A stretch of 64,000 nucleotides of DNA from Rhodotorula mucilaginosa (lineage: Eukaryota; Basidiomycota; Microbotryomycetes; Sporidiobolales; Sporidiobolaceae). Location: NCBI GenBank assembly GCA_034406715.1, contig CP137873.1:930001-994000 (forward strand), written 5' to 3'. Positions within the stretch are counted from its first letter, which is position 1. Every line of letters begins with the position of its first letter. Shown in pieces: positions 1 to 10,087 of this stretch. The position numbers and the translations under genes are program-made. The notes beneath the pieces were generated by a model. That model had not been told where the DNA came from. It searched no databases and was given only the letters and a program-made list of their open reading frames with translations.

Positions 1-1772
1 GGTGGAACTGCACAACGACGAGGGAACGCCGTAAAAGGGTCAGCAGAGCGCCCGAGTATCGGTCCGGGAAAGGGGGAGGGGAGGAGTTGGTACCCATTCG
101 CGAGCGCAATCTTCGTTCTCGCAGGCAATCATCTGTGTGTGTTATCCGCGACGTGAACCACGAGAGAAGCGTCAGTTCCGATTAGTTGCAGGGGCACCAA
201 GTCGAGCGCCGGATCTTTGACAGGACTCACCTCGCCGAACGAGACCCGGTTGCAGTAACAATAGACTGGCTCGTTCGGATCGACTTCATATGAGCGAGCG
301 AGCGAGAGCGGAGATGCGGTGGCGACGATGGATCGTTTAGAAGATCAAGAAGAAAGCCACCGGTCAGTCAACCGCAGATCTCGACTCGGAAACGGAAAGC
401 AGATCCATATCCAGCCTGGCAGGCGTGAACGTACCGGGCATGCCATTCCCTTCCAAATCCTGGCGCTTCTTTCTCTGCCTCTCTTCCCTGACCAACTCCT
501 TTCGCCTCTTCCACTCGCGCTCCTTTTCGAGATCTTGCGCGCTCCGAGCCGGTTTCTTCCTCGTCGTCCGCGGCGAACCCGTCGCCGTCCTCCCTCCTTC
601 TTCTGTCGCCGCCCCTGCTCTTACGCTCGAAGGAGAGGTAGCGGCCGCCGCCGGATCATCGTACGCCTCCTTCTCGCCGAGCGCAATCGCTCCGAGCGAG
701 GTGGTCGGACCGGGTGGGGATTTGCGCATCGCCGAGGGGGCATCGTGAGAGGGCAGAGTCCCGTCCCGCAATCCGATCACGAGCGAGTCTTCGTACCGCG
801 CCAAGTCGGCGTCGAGGCGCTGGATGTGGCGATCGACCTGGAGGAGGGCGATGGCGGCAGCGGCGGTTCGGTGCGCGGTTTGTTAATGGGGTTGTCGGTT
901 TCGTAGAGTAAAGTCAGCCGGGGATGCGAGTGACAAATCTGAGAGGAAGATGTGGGGAATTGAGAAAAAGAAGGGACGGCACAACGCAACGCACGGCATC
1001 GTACAGAGTGATCGCCAGCCCGACCTTGTCCTCGCCGGCTCGCACCGCCGCGGTCGCCATCTCTGCGACTTTGAGCATCTTGTCCCTCCCTACTAAACCG
1101 ACTCGCGAGAGGGAACCCGCCCCTCCTTCTGTGGTGGTCGTTGAAGTGGACGGGGCGGGAGAAGGAGCCGCGGAGGAAGAGGCCGAATCGGTTGTCGCTG
1201 CGGTTCGGTTCGGTTGGGCCTGCGTCGAAGCGAGATAATCTTGCAGGGCAGCTTTGAAATCTTTTGTGCGGGCTGAATACAGAGTGGGTGCGAGATGTCG
1301 ATTCAGCAGCGAGTTGATCGTGTGTGTGGGAACCGGAAGATTCCGAGAGGGAACAGCATACTGACCAATCTGCTGATCCTCGAGGTCGCGCATGAGGAGA
1401 AATGTCCGCTGGTACTCTATCGGCAGTTCTGCCACGACTGCAGAAGGGTCGGCGTGCGGTCAGCTGCCGAGTCAAACAAGTGGGGAGAGGAGGAGGAGAC
1501 TGACTGTCGTGGTAATCCTCCGCGAGCATATCGTAGATGCGTTCCATCTCTTCGAGGTTCGACTGTGCGTCACTGTCATTGTCGTCTCTGCCCTCGGTCT
1601 CTGCTTGTGGTGGTGGCTCGAGTTGCTTCTGTTTGCCCTTGTCGCCGGAGGAGGGTTGGTTCGGGACGTCGGCTGGACCTGCGGAGGCGGTTGGAGCGAG
1701 CTGTAGCGGGTCATTGTCCGGTTCTGGTGGATCTGTGCGCATGCGCTTGCTCGGGCGGGGCGTAGCTGCCAT
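1..1772 (-). CDS. ING-family PHD-finger protein (Yng2-like), 3' end outside window
   Basis: Histone-acetyltransferase-associated ING protein, partial: the last exon runs off the left edge. Exons read on the minus strand: 1772-1505, 1437-1366, 1272-995, 837-435, 283-231, 132-94 and 7-1. The phases close at every junction. The N-terminus carries the ING histone-binding helix region (AELPIEYQRTFLLMRDLEDQ, then ARTKDFKAALQDYL, then VDRHIQRLDADLARYED). A low-complexity basic linker follows. The PHD finger begins VDPNEPVYCYCNRVSFGE, continues MIACENEDCAREW and then FH, split over three exons. In this family the PHD finger binds H3K4me3 and the protein is a subunit of NuA4, NuA3 or Rpd3 complexes. 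The spacing and the CYCNRVSFGEMIACEN core are most like Yng2, but Yng1 and Pho23 types cannot be excluded. It is divergent from frataxin with only 88 nt between start codons. Confidence 0.9.
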
Positions 1773-1860
1773 GTCACGCCAGCACCGAGCGTGTCGGCCG
1801 AAGGAGAAGCACGCGACTCTCTCCCTCTCTCTCCCGCCACGAGCGCTGAGTCCGTCCGAG

Positions 1861-2740
1861 ATGCAAAGGTCCATAGCCACGCTAGGCAAGCGTACATTCA
1901 CGCAGCCTCGAACTGCTCTCGCCTCTTTCTCCTCGCTCGCTTCCTCCTCCTCCTCCTCATCTTCATCATCAGCGCACATCGCTGCGCGCCCGATCCCGCG
2001 GCAGAGGCGAGCTCCGTACAAGTGCTTCTCGACTTCAAGAGTCACTAGAACAGACGAGCCTCATTCCTACACCATCAGGTCAGTCAGTGACCCCCGAGGT
2101 CGTTCCCCCCGCCCGCAAACTGACACCTGCCCACGTCACCCGCACAGCCAATTGACCGACCGCGAGTACCACGATGTCGCGGACAAGACTATGGACCGGT
2201 TGACCGAGTATCTCGAGGAGACGATCGAGGCGATCGACTCGGACCAGGCCGCCGCGTACGACGTCGAGTACTCGGTGAGTCGAGTCGAGTCGAGTCGAGC
2301 CGAGTGGGAGAGCAAACCCACTCCAGGATGAGAGAAAAAGACTGACCAAGGTACAAGGCTTCCATGTGCGGAAAGTCGGGAGTCTTGACGGTCCGGTTGG
2401 GAGACCACGGCACCTACGTCCTCAACAAGCAACCCCCCAACAAACAGATCTGGCTCTCGAGTCCAAAGAGGCGAGTCTTCCTCCTTTCTCAGCATGTCGA
2501 TCCGTCATCATGCGGCGAGGATGTCATTCCAATCCCTGTCGAGACGTGCTGTTTCCTGACCGCGGCAAAAACGAACCCCTCGACAGCGGTCCGAAGCGGT
2601 ACGACTGGGACAAGCAGCACCACGTCTGGTTCTACCACCGCGACGGCGACTTGTTGCACGACTTGTTGAACCGAGAACTGCGCCAAGCGCTCGGCGACGA
2701 CTCGATCGAGGTCGACCTCGCAGAACGCGACGACGATTAA
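1861..2740 (+). CDS. YFH1: frataxin, mitochondrial iron-sulfur assembly protein
   Basis: Mitochondrial iron chaperone and activator of Fe-S cluster assembly. Four exons (1861-2078, 2148-2274, 2376-2470, 2587-2740) give 197 residues. The first ~70 residues are basic and Ser-rich with few acids ([13 protein letters not shown]...), as expected for a matrix-targeting peptide. The acidic first helix reads [23 protein letters not shown], the sheet reads [20 protein letters not shown], and the conserved [20 protein letters not shown] surface is complete. This is about the usual fungal length. The third intron begins with GC (GCGAGT), not GT. Only that junction restores the invariant [12 protein letters not shown] segment. 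The gene shares an 88-nt bidirectional promoter with the ING gene. Confidence 0.95.
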
Positions 2741-3743
2741 CTTGGGCCAGGGCAAGGCGGGGGACCCCTGGACCGCAGTTCTCAGAGTGGAATCATCTCA
2801 TTCTCTCTTCGTCCGCTGTATCCTATCCCAGCAGACTTTCGCAATAGCATCACCTACAACAGATCCGATCCGAGCTTGACCGTCGGAGAGGGAAGTGAAG
2901 CTTTGACTCGTTCACAAGGCCTTGGACCAAAGTCTGTCCGTAAAGTGCTTCCTCCAGGCCGGCTTCCGTCCTGCTTTGCTCACTGCTACTTCATATCCAA
3001 GACACTTCCGCCTCGCTTCTTCTCCCCCGAATCCACCTTGCTGCTCGCCACTTCAGCGTCATTCCAAGTTTGCCGAGAGCATCGCCGCACTCGGCGCTCC
3101 GCTGACGATGATTCCCAGATGATCTGTCTTTCGAAATGTGAAGTATGCGGATGTCGCAACACGCGCCGCACATGCGCCGTGCTCGAAGAGCAGAGCCGGG
3201 GATCAAAAAAGAGTGAGAACTTTTTGGAAAGGCTTAATCGAGTGGACGGGCTATGACTTCGAGGATACTACCCCGAGCGTCGTTACTTGCGATAGAGATT
3301 ACTCGTACAGTCTGAGCTGGCGTACGCGTGTGCGAACCGCATTTGCAAGTCGATTGAGAAGGCTTCGCCTCCGTCGGTTATTATGAATCACCGCTTCGCT
3401 CTGCATCTTTCCCTCCCTCGGAACTGTCTCTTACCGTTGTTGCGAGGGCAGAGTGAGGAGTACACAGCGACCTTACGGATGGGGGAATTGCGAGTCCGAA
3501 GTGTCGGGGCTCGGGAAGTCCGAGGAGCTGTTCCGTCGGTGTTGAGCAAAGCTTAAAGGTCTCTCGCTTGTCCTTCTTTCCTCTTTCCCTCGAATCTTCA
3601 CTCTCTGTTTGGAAGATCACATACTCGGCCCTTTTGACCTGGTGATCCCTCCGTCTCAGTCGTCCGCGAGCGTCCATCGACGGGCTCAAAGCGCAGAGAT
3701 TCGCCCGAACTCGCTCTTTCCCCTTCAGCGAGCCGTATCGACC
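2741..3743. other. intergenic, no gene seen
   Basis: About 1 kb between frataxin and the first RBR ligase gene. Short open stretches exist on both strands but none shows a recognisable domain or a supported splice structure. It probably holds the frataxin 3' UTR and the RBR promoter. Confidence 0.5.
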
Positions 3744-4926
3744 ATGACCTCTCGTCTGTCTGATCAAGAACTAGCAAGCCTTCGCCAGATCGCCCGTGTC
3801 TCGGCCGCGGACGCTCAAGACCTCGTCCAACTCGCGGCGTCATCGTCCTCTCGCCCAGACTTGCCACCGGACGAGGCGCTCGCGATCCACCTGTGGCAGC
3901 AAGAGCTGCAAGCTTTCTCGATCGCTTTGCAGGATCGACAATTGGCGAGGGATTTGGAGAGGGCGGAAAGGACAGGAGTGCCGTTAGACGTCGTTCGTGC
4001 GCAAAGGGAGAGAGCGGAACCGGTGGTGACTTCGACTTCCAGCCTTATTCGCCCAGCCGGTCACGCCGGTGCATTCAACTTGGATTACGGCCATGCGTAC
4101 GTAGGTGAGCTCAGCGTCGGATTCAGCGAAAACACGACCAGCCTCCTCGTCGCCGCCACCGCCACCGCCGCCGCGGCCGCCACTTCGCCCGTGCGCTCAG
4201 TGCCTCCAGGCGAGGAATCTTGCGTCATCTGTCTCGGCTCGAACCACCTGCTTCACGAGGTCACCACCTCGTGCGGACACTCCTTCTGCCGCACCTGCCT
4301 GAACGAAGCGTTCCTCCTCGCGGCCAGGGACGAATCACTTTTCCCGCCAAAATGTTGCCAGCAAGTCCTCCCCACCGAGTTGGCGCTGCCGTTTGTCTCT
4401 GTGAGGACAGCGTGTGCGTTCAAAGACGCGCGAAACGAGTACGGACCCAAGAATCAGGTGTACTGCTACATGTCTGAGTGCTCGACTTTTCTCGGCGGAG
4501 ATTTCAAGAGCAAGGTCAACTTGACCTGCTCGAAATGCGGAAGGCAGACTTGCTCAGCCTGCGAGGGGCCCAAGGTGAGTCTACGCGTGACATGATGGCC
4601 ATGCATCTAGGAGGGAGTTGACCTCGGCGCGGGCAACCCGTTCAGCACCTCGAAACGCAAGCCTGCGCGGCGGACGCCGACGACGCCGCCGCCGCCAAAC
4701 TCGCCAAGCAAGTTCGTGGCGTACGGTGTAAGTCGTGCCTGCGGGTCCTCGAACGCTCCGGAGGCTGCGAGCATGTGTTGAGACCCTCCTGCTCTCTTCT
4801 CCGCTCGTGCGCTCGTGCGAGTTCGGTCCTAGCTTTCCGACGCTGACATTTGTCCGCTTTCCCTCTTACTTATGTCGGCAAATCAGCGTCTGCCGTTGTG
4901 GAGCGAACGTCATCATTCGTCAGTGA
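3744..4926 (+). CDS. RBR (RING1-IBR-RING2) E3 ubiquitin ligase, copy 1
   Basis: RING-between-RING ubiquitin ligase; 333 residues from exons 3744-4574, 4646-4776 and 4887-4926. The start is MTSRLSDQELASLRQ, chosen because similarity to the second copy begins exactly there. The N-terminal ~130 residues are helical and unassigned. RING1 starts at ~residue 154 (CVICLG, then TSCGHSFCRTCL and PPKCC). The IBR follows (YCYMSECSTFLGGDF, LTCSKCGRQTCSAC). RING2/Rcat reads CKSCLRVLERSGGCEHVVCRCG, keeping the GGC cysteine that carries ubiquitin thioester in this family. The protein stops 8 residues later, so the last zinc-ligand pair of a normal Rcat is absent. It lies upstream of the F-box gene on the same strand; a second RBR gene closes the cluster at 10889. 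Confidence 0.85.
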
Positions 4927-5505
4927 GCTTTGATGGAGAGGTCAACCTGTAGACCTCGAGCTTTCTTTCTGGAGTTGCGTTGTCGCTTGACGTCAAAGCC
5001 AGCAAGACGGAACTGCAAGGGAATGACGAAATTCAGTATCTGAGATCCGAAAGCGCGTGTATAGCGGTCAGAACGCTCGATCACGCGCACGGGAAAAGTC
5101 CGTCGTCGCCCGGCAGAAGCGATCTGGCTTTCCAATCGCCCGCGCCGCTCGGGTTCGCTCCGGAGGACGGAGTTTACTGCATCAACTCAGCGACGAGTGA
5201 CTGCGCTTGTGCTGCTCGGACTCAGCGTGCCGCCCGAGGTGCACGCTCCGCCTCTTTCGCCTTCCACTCGTCACCACAACATCGGCACCGTCAACTCGGG
5301 CTGAATTTGCATCGCTCCGCTGCTCGTGCTTATAGCTTCAGTTCCAAGCAGATCAGAACTTCAGGTGAGTGCGCAGCGTGTCCCTTGCGCAGCTGTCACT
5401 GTCCGCAAGGGCTTCGTGGTCACCTCGCTCACGTTAAAGCCTCTTCTCCCAGAAGCCGCCCACACCACGCGAGAAGGACAGGACGGCCGTACGAGCCCTC
5501 GCAAG
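4927..5505. other. intergenic between RBR copy 1 and F-box copy 1
   Basis: No gene supported. The first ~60 nt resemble the region just after RBR copy 2 (around 12040-12080), suggesting 3' UTR sequence was included in the duplication. A GGTGAGTG site near 5364 could be the donor of a 5' UTR intron of the F-box gene. The last ~40 nt before the F-box start resemble the same position upstream of F-box copy 2. Confidence 0.4.
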
Positions 5506-6942
5506 ATGTTTCAGCAGCCAACGTCGCTCCTTTCGCTGCCAGACGAGCTTCTCGTCCAGATCTTCAACTACCTTGCGGGGAGGTTTTCGACACGCGTTTC
5601 CCCGACTCTTCCCCTCACGCTCGTCTGCCGCCGAGTTCGCAAGCTTGCACAGGCGGTCTTGTACCACGACGTCACTCTAAGTCCGTACTCGGACGCGACT
5701 CCGCTCTTCGGAGGTGCCATCATGGCGAACCCGTCGCTCGGCCAGCTCGTCGACACCTTGACAATCTGCGGGACCGGCTCCGAACCTGACATTGACAAAG
5801 GCGCGGCACATAAGTCGGCCCTAGTGCAGGCGACGATTGCCGCGGTGTCCAACTTGAGGGAGCTGACGTTGTCCGATATGACAACGGAGGAAGCGTCCGC
5901 CATTCTCGCGGCATTCCCGTCGACTTCTTTGCGCAATCTCCATATACGGCTCTGGCTCTGGACGACTCCCGTCTCGTCCCAGTGGAAGGATCTGTGGGGT
6001 CGTGTTGCCCGGTTCTCGGAGCTGCGCGTGCTCACATGCGAGGACTGGCGCTGGGATGCGGAACTCGTCCCTCCCGCAACAGCTCACTCAGGCCAACACA
6101 TTCCGCTGGCCCAGCTTGTCAAGCTGGAGATAACGGACGACATTCTCATCAAGGCCCTCGAGGCTGCCGGACCTTTGCGACAAGTCCTGCCCAACTTGCG
6201 GGAACTGCAGATCACGATATCTCGGTCCGAGGATTCGACGGTCTCGACCGCCGTGACCGCCCGTCTTTCGGAAGCGCCCCCGAGCCTGGCGGTGCTGAAG
6301 TTAGTCACATCTTTCTACATGCCTGGGACCCCGCGCCAATACCTCCCGGCCTCACCTGCCCTCCGTCACCTGTCCCACCTTGAACTCGGAGCCAAAGCCT
6401 TTACCGAAGACGAGCTCCTGGTTTATCTCTCAATGGCGCCCTTGGAGTCGATTACGTTTTACCGCTGCGCCTCGGTGACCGACCGCATACTTCAAGCACT
6501 CACCGGACCAGCGCGCTCGCCGCAACTTCGCCGAATCTGCCTCGATCACGTCTTCGGCATCGGTCAGGAGGAGATTCGAGACAGCCTCAAGGCATATCTT
6601 TCAGAGGGCAACGCTGCGGAGGAGGTCCGCCGCCAACTCTGTCCACAGTGGCCCCCCGGCGGGACTGAACAAGGCTTGCGTCTCGCTCTTTCCGACGCGA
6701 AGGCGAACGGGATTCAGGTGACGGGTTCAGCACTCGCCTGCTCGGACTGGGACGCCACCTTTGACAAAGCGCTTGCCGACTTGCTGATGGAACGAGCCCA
6801 CAAGACGGACGATTACGGCGACGTGATTGCGAGGTTCGGAGAAGAGGTCGCCGTCGCATGGCTCAAGGAACACGCGCCGCACACGGTTCGACTCTTGCAC
6901 GCGCACATGAGCGTCCTGGAGTCGGACAATCGTGTACCTTAG
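5506..6942 (+). CDS. F-box/LRR-like protein, copy 1
   Basis: Single-exon gene of 478 residues. The N-terminal F-box reads SLLSLPDELLVQIFNYLAG, then LTLVCRRVRKLAQAVLYHDV (residues ~6-48). The rest consists of leucine-rich stretches of the kind seen in basidiomycete F-box families (NLRELTLSDMTTEEASAILA, LRHLSHLELGAKAFTEDELL, PQLRRICLDHVFG). F-box proteins link substrates to Skp1-cullin-1 (SCF) ubiquitin ligases; the substrate cannot be guessed. The start ATG at 5506 is the first methionine before the F-box and aligns with copy 2. An upstream in-frame extension exists but is not clearly conserved. Confidence 0.8.
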   Translation: MFQQPTSLLSLPDELLVQIFNYLAGRFSTRVSPTLPLTLVCRRVRKLAQAVLYHDVTLSPYSDATPLFGGAIMANPSLGQLVDTLTICGTGSEPDIDKGAAHKSALVQATIAAVSNLRELTLSDMTTEEASAILAAFPSTSLRNLHIRLWLWTTPVSSQWKDLWGRVARFSELRVLTCEDWRWDAELVPPATAHSGQHIPLAQLVKLEITDDILIKALEAAGPLRQVLPNLRELQITISRSEDSTVSTAVTARLSEAPPSLAVLKLVTSFYMPGTPRQYLPASPALRHLSHLELGAKAFTEDELLVYLSMAPLESITFYRCASVTDRILQALTGPARSPQLRRICLDHVFGIGQEEIRDSLKAYLSEGNAAEEVRRQLCPQWPPGGTEQGLRLALSDAKANGIQVTGSALACSDWDATFDKALADLLMERAHKTDDYGDVIARFGEEVAVAWLKEHAPHTVRLLHAHMSVLESDNRVP

Positions 6943-7533
6943 CAGAGGGTGCTTTGCGCAAGGTCCGAAGACTCGCCTTTCTGCTCGCTTGCTTCCCTTT
7001 TTCCCGTCGTTCTTCTCCTCATCGCCTTCCTCGTTTTTGCTCGAGTCTTCTGTCATATACACCATTTTGCCGTCGGGCTTGTTACGCTTTTTGTAATTTA
7101 TCCATTGAGACTAGCTAATTGAAACAGTCGCTGGAGAGAGGACTTGAAACGCTGAGACGAAGAAGCAGCTTCTGCCTGTAACGCTTCGAACGTTCTCACT
7201 CGGACTAATCGACCCGCCGAATATAGCTTTCCAAACTTTAACGCTTCTCGGCCCCTTTGATGCTCGCTTGCTGTCTGTCTTGACCGCTTGCGAATTGACT
7301 CTGCCCTCCTCGCCTTTCATCAGTTTCAGCCCGGTCGGCAACGCGTCGCCTACCCTTCTTCGGAGCGGATTCTGCTCGAGGAGATTGTTTTTACAGGTAC
7401 GCAATACCGCTCTAGCCCCGGCTCAGCCTCTTCCCTGGGCCTGACGGACGTATGTTCCGCCCGCAGGGGCCTCTCCCCCAGGTCCACATTCTCGTCGCAG
7501 GAAGGGAACGACGAGCATACGGGTCTTCGAAGA
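6943..7533. other. intergenic between the two F-box copies
   Basis: No gene seen. The ~50 nt immediately upstream of the second F-box start resemble the matching stretch upstream of copy 1, so the duplicated unit probably included promoter or 5' UTR sequence. Confidence 0.4.
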
Positions 7534-8808
7534 ATGCCGCAAGAGCCGACGTCGCTCCTCTCGCTGCCGGACGAGCTCCTCGTCCAGACCTTCGACTACC
7601 TGGCCGACCCGCCGACGAAGGGCATCCACCCGCTTTGGTCGCTCACGCACGTTTGCCGCCGAGTACGCGAGGTTGCGCAGACGGTCTTGTACCGCTACGC
7701 CAGCTTCGGTCCCGGCTGGGACGCGACCCCGCACTTCCAGGCGGCTGTCACGCAGAACCCGTCACTCGGCCAGCTCGTTAGCAGTCTTGACATGCACGAC
7801 AACGCCAACATCCCCTACTTCTTTCAAGACGGGTCCCTTCGCCGCAAGACTCGGGCCGTGCTTCGCACCCTCACCAAGCTGAAGGAGCTGAGCCTTTGGG
7901 AGGTGACGACCGACGAAGCCGCTTCGATCCTAGCGGCACTGCCCTCGCCGGGTTTAAGCTCTCTCGACATGCACCTTTACTGGACCGAAAACCCGTCTCA
8001 CTGGCGAGATCTGCAGACTTAACTGTCCCGCTTCTCCCAGCTCCATGACCTGTGCGTGCTCGATGCCATCACCTCGTCACCCGAATTAGCACAAGCCCCT
8101 CGCGCGACCCGACGTTCCCCGCGACACCTCTCGCTGCCGCAGGTCGTCAAGCTACATGTGGTCGACTACGTCTTGGTCGAGGGTTTTGGATCGGCCGGGC
8201 TCTTGCGCCAAACCCTTCCCAACTTGCGGGAACTGCACCTCTACATGTCTCTGTCCGAAAACGTGTCCGCCGTTTCCGCCAGTCTTGCCGATCTGTCGTC
8301 AAGCCTGACAACCCTGGAGCTGCTGGGCACCGAGACGTGGGGTATCACGGCTCGGTACATCCCGGATTTGCCCGCCCTTCGTTGCCTCGAATTCGGTTAC
8401 GACTCTTTCACCGAAGCCGAGGTGCTCGCCTTTCTCCCAAAAGCGACGGCGAGTTTGGAATCCATCGTGTTCGACCTGTCCGACCAGGTCACCGATCGCG
8501 TACTCCGAGCGCTCACCGGACGCGAACGCCCGCCGCGCCTACGCCACCTACGCCTCAACCACATCTCTGCTCGGAGCCCAGACGACATTCGAGACCAGGT
8601 CGAGCGTCGTGGCTGGGAAGGAAAAGATGCGGAAGAGGTCCGCAGCCAGCTCCAGCCGCGCTGGCCCATCGGTGCGACCGTCGAGGGTTTGCGGCTTGCG
8701 CTCGCCGATGCGGACGCGAACGGCATACATGTGACGGGGTCAGCTCTCGACTGCGCCAACTGGGATGTTACCTTTGACAAGGTGTTTGCCGAGTATGCGA
8801 AAAGATGA
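7534..8808 (+). pseudogene. F-box/LRR-like gene, copy 2, with premature in-frame stop
   Basis: Tandem paralogue of the F-box gene at 5506-6942. The product begins MPQEPTSLLSLPDELLVQTF and aligns with copy 1 nearly throughout. An in-frame TAA at 8020-8022 (after SHWRDLQT) interrupts it. The frame continues at once with LSRFSQLHDLCV and stays open and similar to copy 1 to the TGA at 8806-8808. Copy 1 reads SQWKDLWGRVARFSEL at the same place, so the stop replaces the Arg codon and no bases are missing. An intron removing the stop is possible in principle (a CTTAAC...CCCAG acceptor-like string follows) but no good donor is seen and the flanks align as coding. Either a young pseudogene or a truncated F-box protein of 162 residues. 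Confidence 0.7.
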
Positions 8809-9657
8809 GGGCGTTAACATGGACAGCGGACGACATCCTCGCGAGCGGTTCGGACCAGAGGACGCCGCAGCACGAGCAGACGCCGCACGCTGCCCGGACT
8901 CGCAAGCGCAAATGAGAGCCGCTCAACCTAACAACAACGAAGCGCTCGAGGGAGCGGCACTCGGGAGGCATCCGACAACTCGCCTACTGCTCCTCTGTTT
9001 CCGACTTTTTCCCTTCCCCGTCGTCTTTTTCGCCCTTCTCCACTCTCCCCTTCTCAAGTTCTTCTTGTTTGCCATTGTACATGACCCTCTGATAGAGATG
9101 CAACAGACTTTGCCTGGGACCCTGTCGAGTTCAGAGATGGGGCCGCAAGGGCCGAAGCGAGCGAGGAGTCGTCGCTTGCCTAGATGAGACGCCTTCTGCC
9201 TCTCGCCAAGTCACTCACCTGCGCCCGCACAACTCGCGGGCGCAGGAAAGGCAGCGTACAGAGTACAGCTCTGCTGAGTCGTGCCGCTCTCCCTGTCGCG
9301 CGCTCGCGCGGTCGAGAACACGCTCTCGCTCGTCCCGTCGTCATCGTCATCGCAGCGGTGCGGTGCGACCTCTCGGCGCAGCTTTGTCTTGCGCTCAAAG
9401 CCGTTTGCGCTGGACAAAGACTGAATAATCAGGTGCGCAGCTCTGCGGCTTGCGCAGCCCTCGAGGGGGAACACTGACCTTTTGCACAACCTCGCTTTGT
9501 GCGTTCTACCGATGAGGCGCGCTCGCGCCCGTGCGACGAACGATCGACGAGGCCGTCGAGCTGTACGGAGAAGAGATAGTCACAGTCTGGACGAAGAAGC
9601 TCGCGCCGAACGCCGTTCGCTTCGCCCTCGCTGGCAGTGGACAAGATGAAGAGATCG
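8809..9657. other. intergenic, no gene seen
   Basis: About 850 nt after the F-box copy 2. Small open stretches on both strands lack recognisable domains. The segment around 9430-9470 (GGTGCGCAGC...TTGCGCAGCC) faintly resembles sequence upstream of F-box copy 1, perhaps a decayed duplicate edge. Confidence 0.35.
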
Positions 9658-10087
9658 CCTGAACTCCTGATCGCATGTATGCCCGTACGCCTGAAGACTC
9701 GCACGCCTAAACACTCGCACGCCTTAACACTCGCACGCCTTAACACTCGCACGCCTTAACACTCGCACGCCCGATTGCTCGCACGCCTGACCGCCCGTAC
9801 GCCTGAACGCCTGAACGCCTTGTCCTCTGAACGCCCGCATGCCTGAACGCCTGCACGCCTTTTCCCGGACGCCTGAACATCCGTACGCCTGAGAACTCGC
9901 ACGCCTGAACACCGATACGCCTGATCACTCGCACGCCTGATCGCTTGCACGCCTGAACGCCTGTATGTGTTTACGCCTGAACGCCTGAACCCCTGGACGC
10001 CTGGATGCCTGGACGCCTGGACGTCTGGACGCCTGAATACCCGTACGCCTGAACGTCTGCACGTCTGAACACCCGTACGCCTGAGCG
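9658..10087. repeat. octamer-phased minisatellite, consensus CCTGAACG
   Basis: The 430 nt parse almost completely into 8-mers and 16-mers beginning CCTG (or CCTT, CCCG, TCTG) and ending ACG. The 8-mer consensus is CCTGAACG and the commonest 16-mer is CCTTAACACTCGCACG or CCTGAACACTCGCACG. Only one unit, a 14-mer (CCTTTTCCCGGACG), breaks the phase; the other 416 nt equal exactly 52 octamers. Units diverge in sequence but keep their length. The 8-nt period makes all three minus frames open with repeated Arg/Val/Gln-rich peptides, which are artefacts of the repeat and not a gene. Confidence 0.9.

Noticed and set aside
3609-3743. 45-codon in-frame extension upstream of RBR copy 1
   Set aside because: The second RBR copy has unrelated sequence upstream, and similarity starts exactly at MTSRLS.
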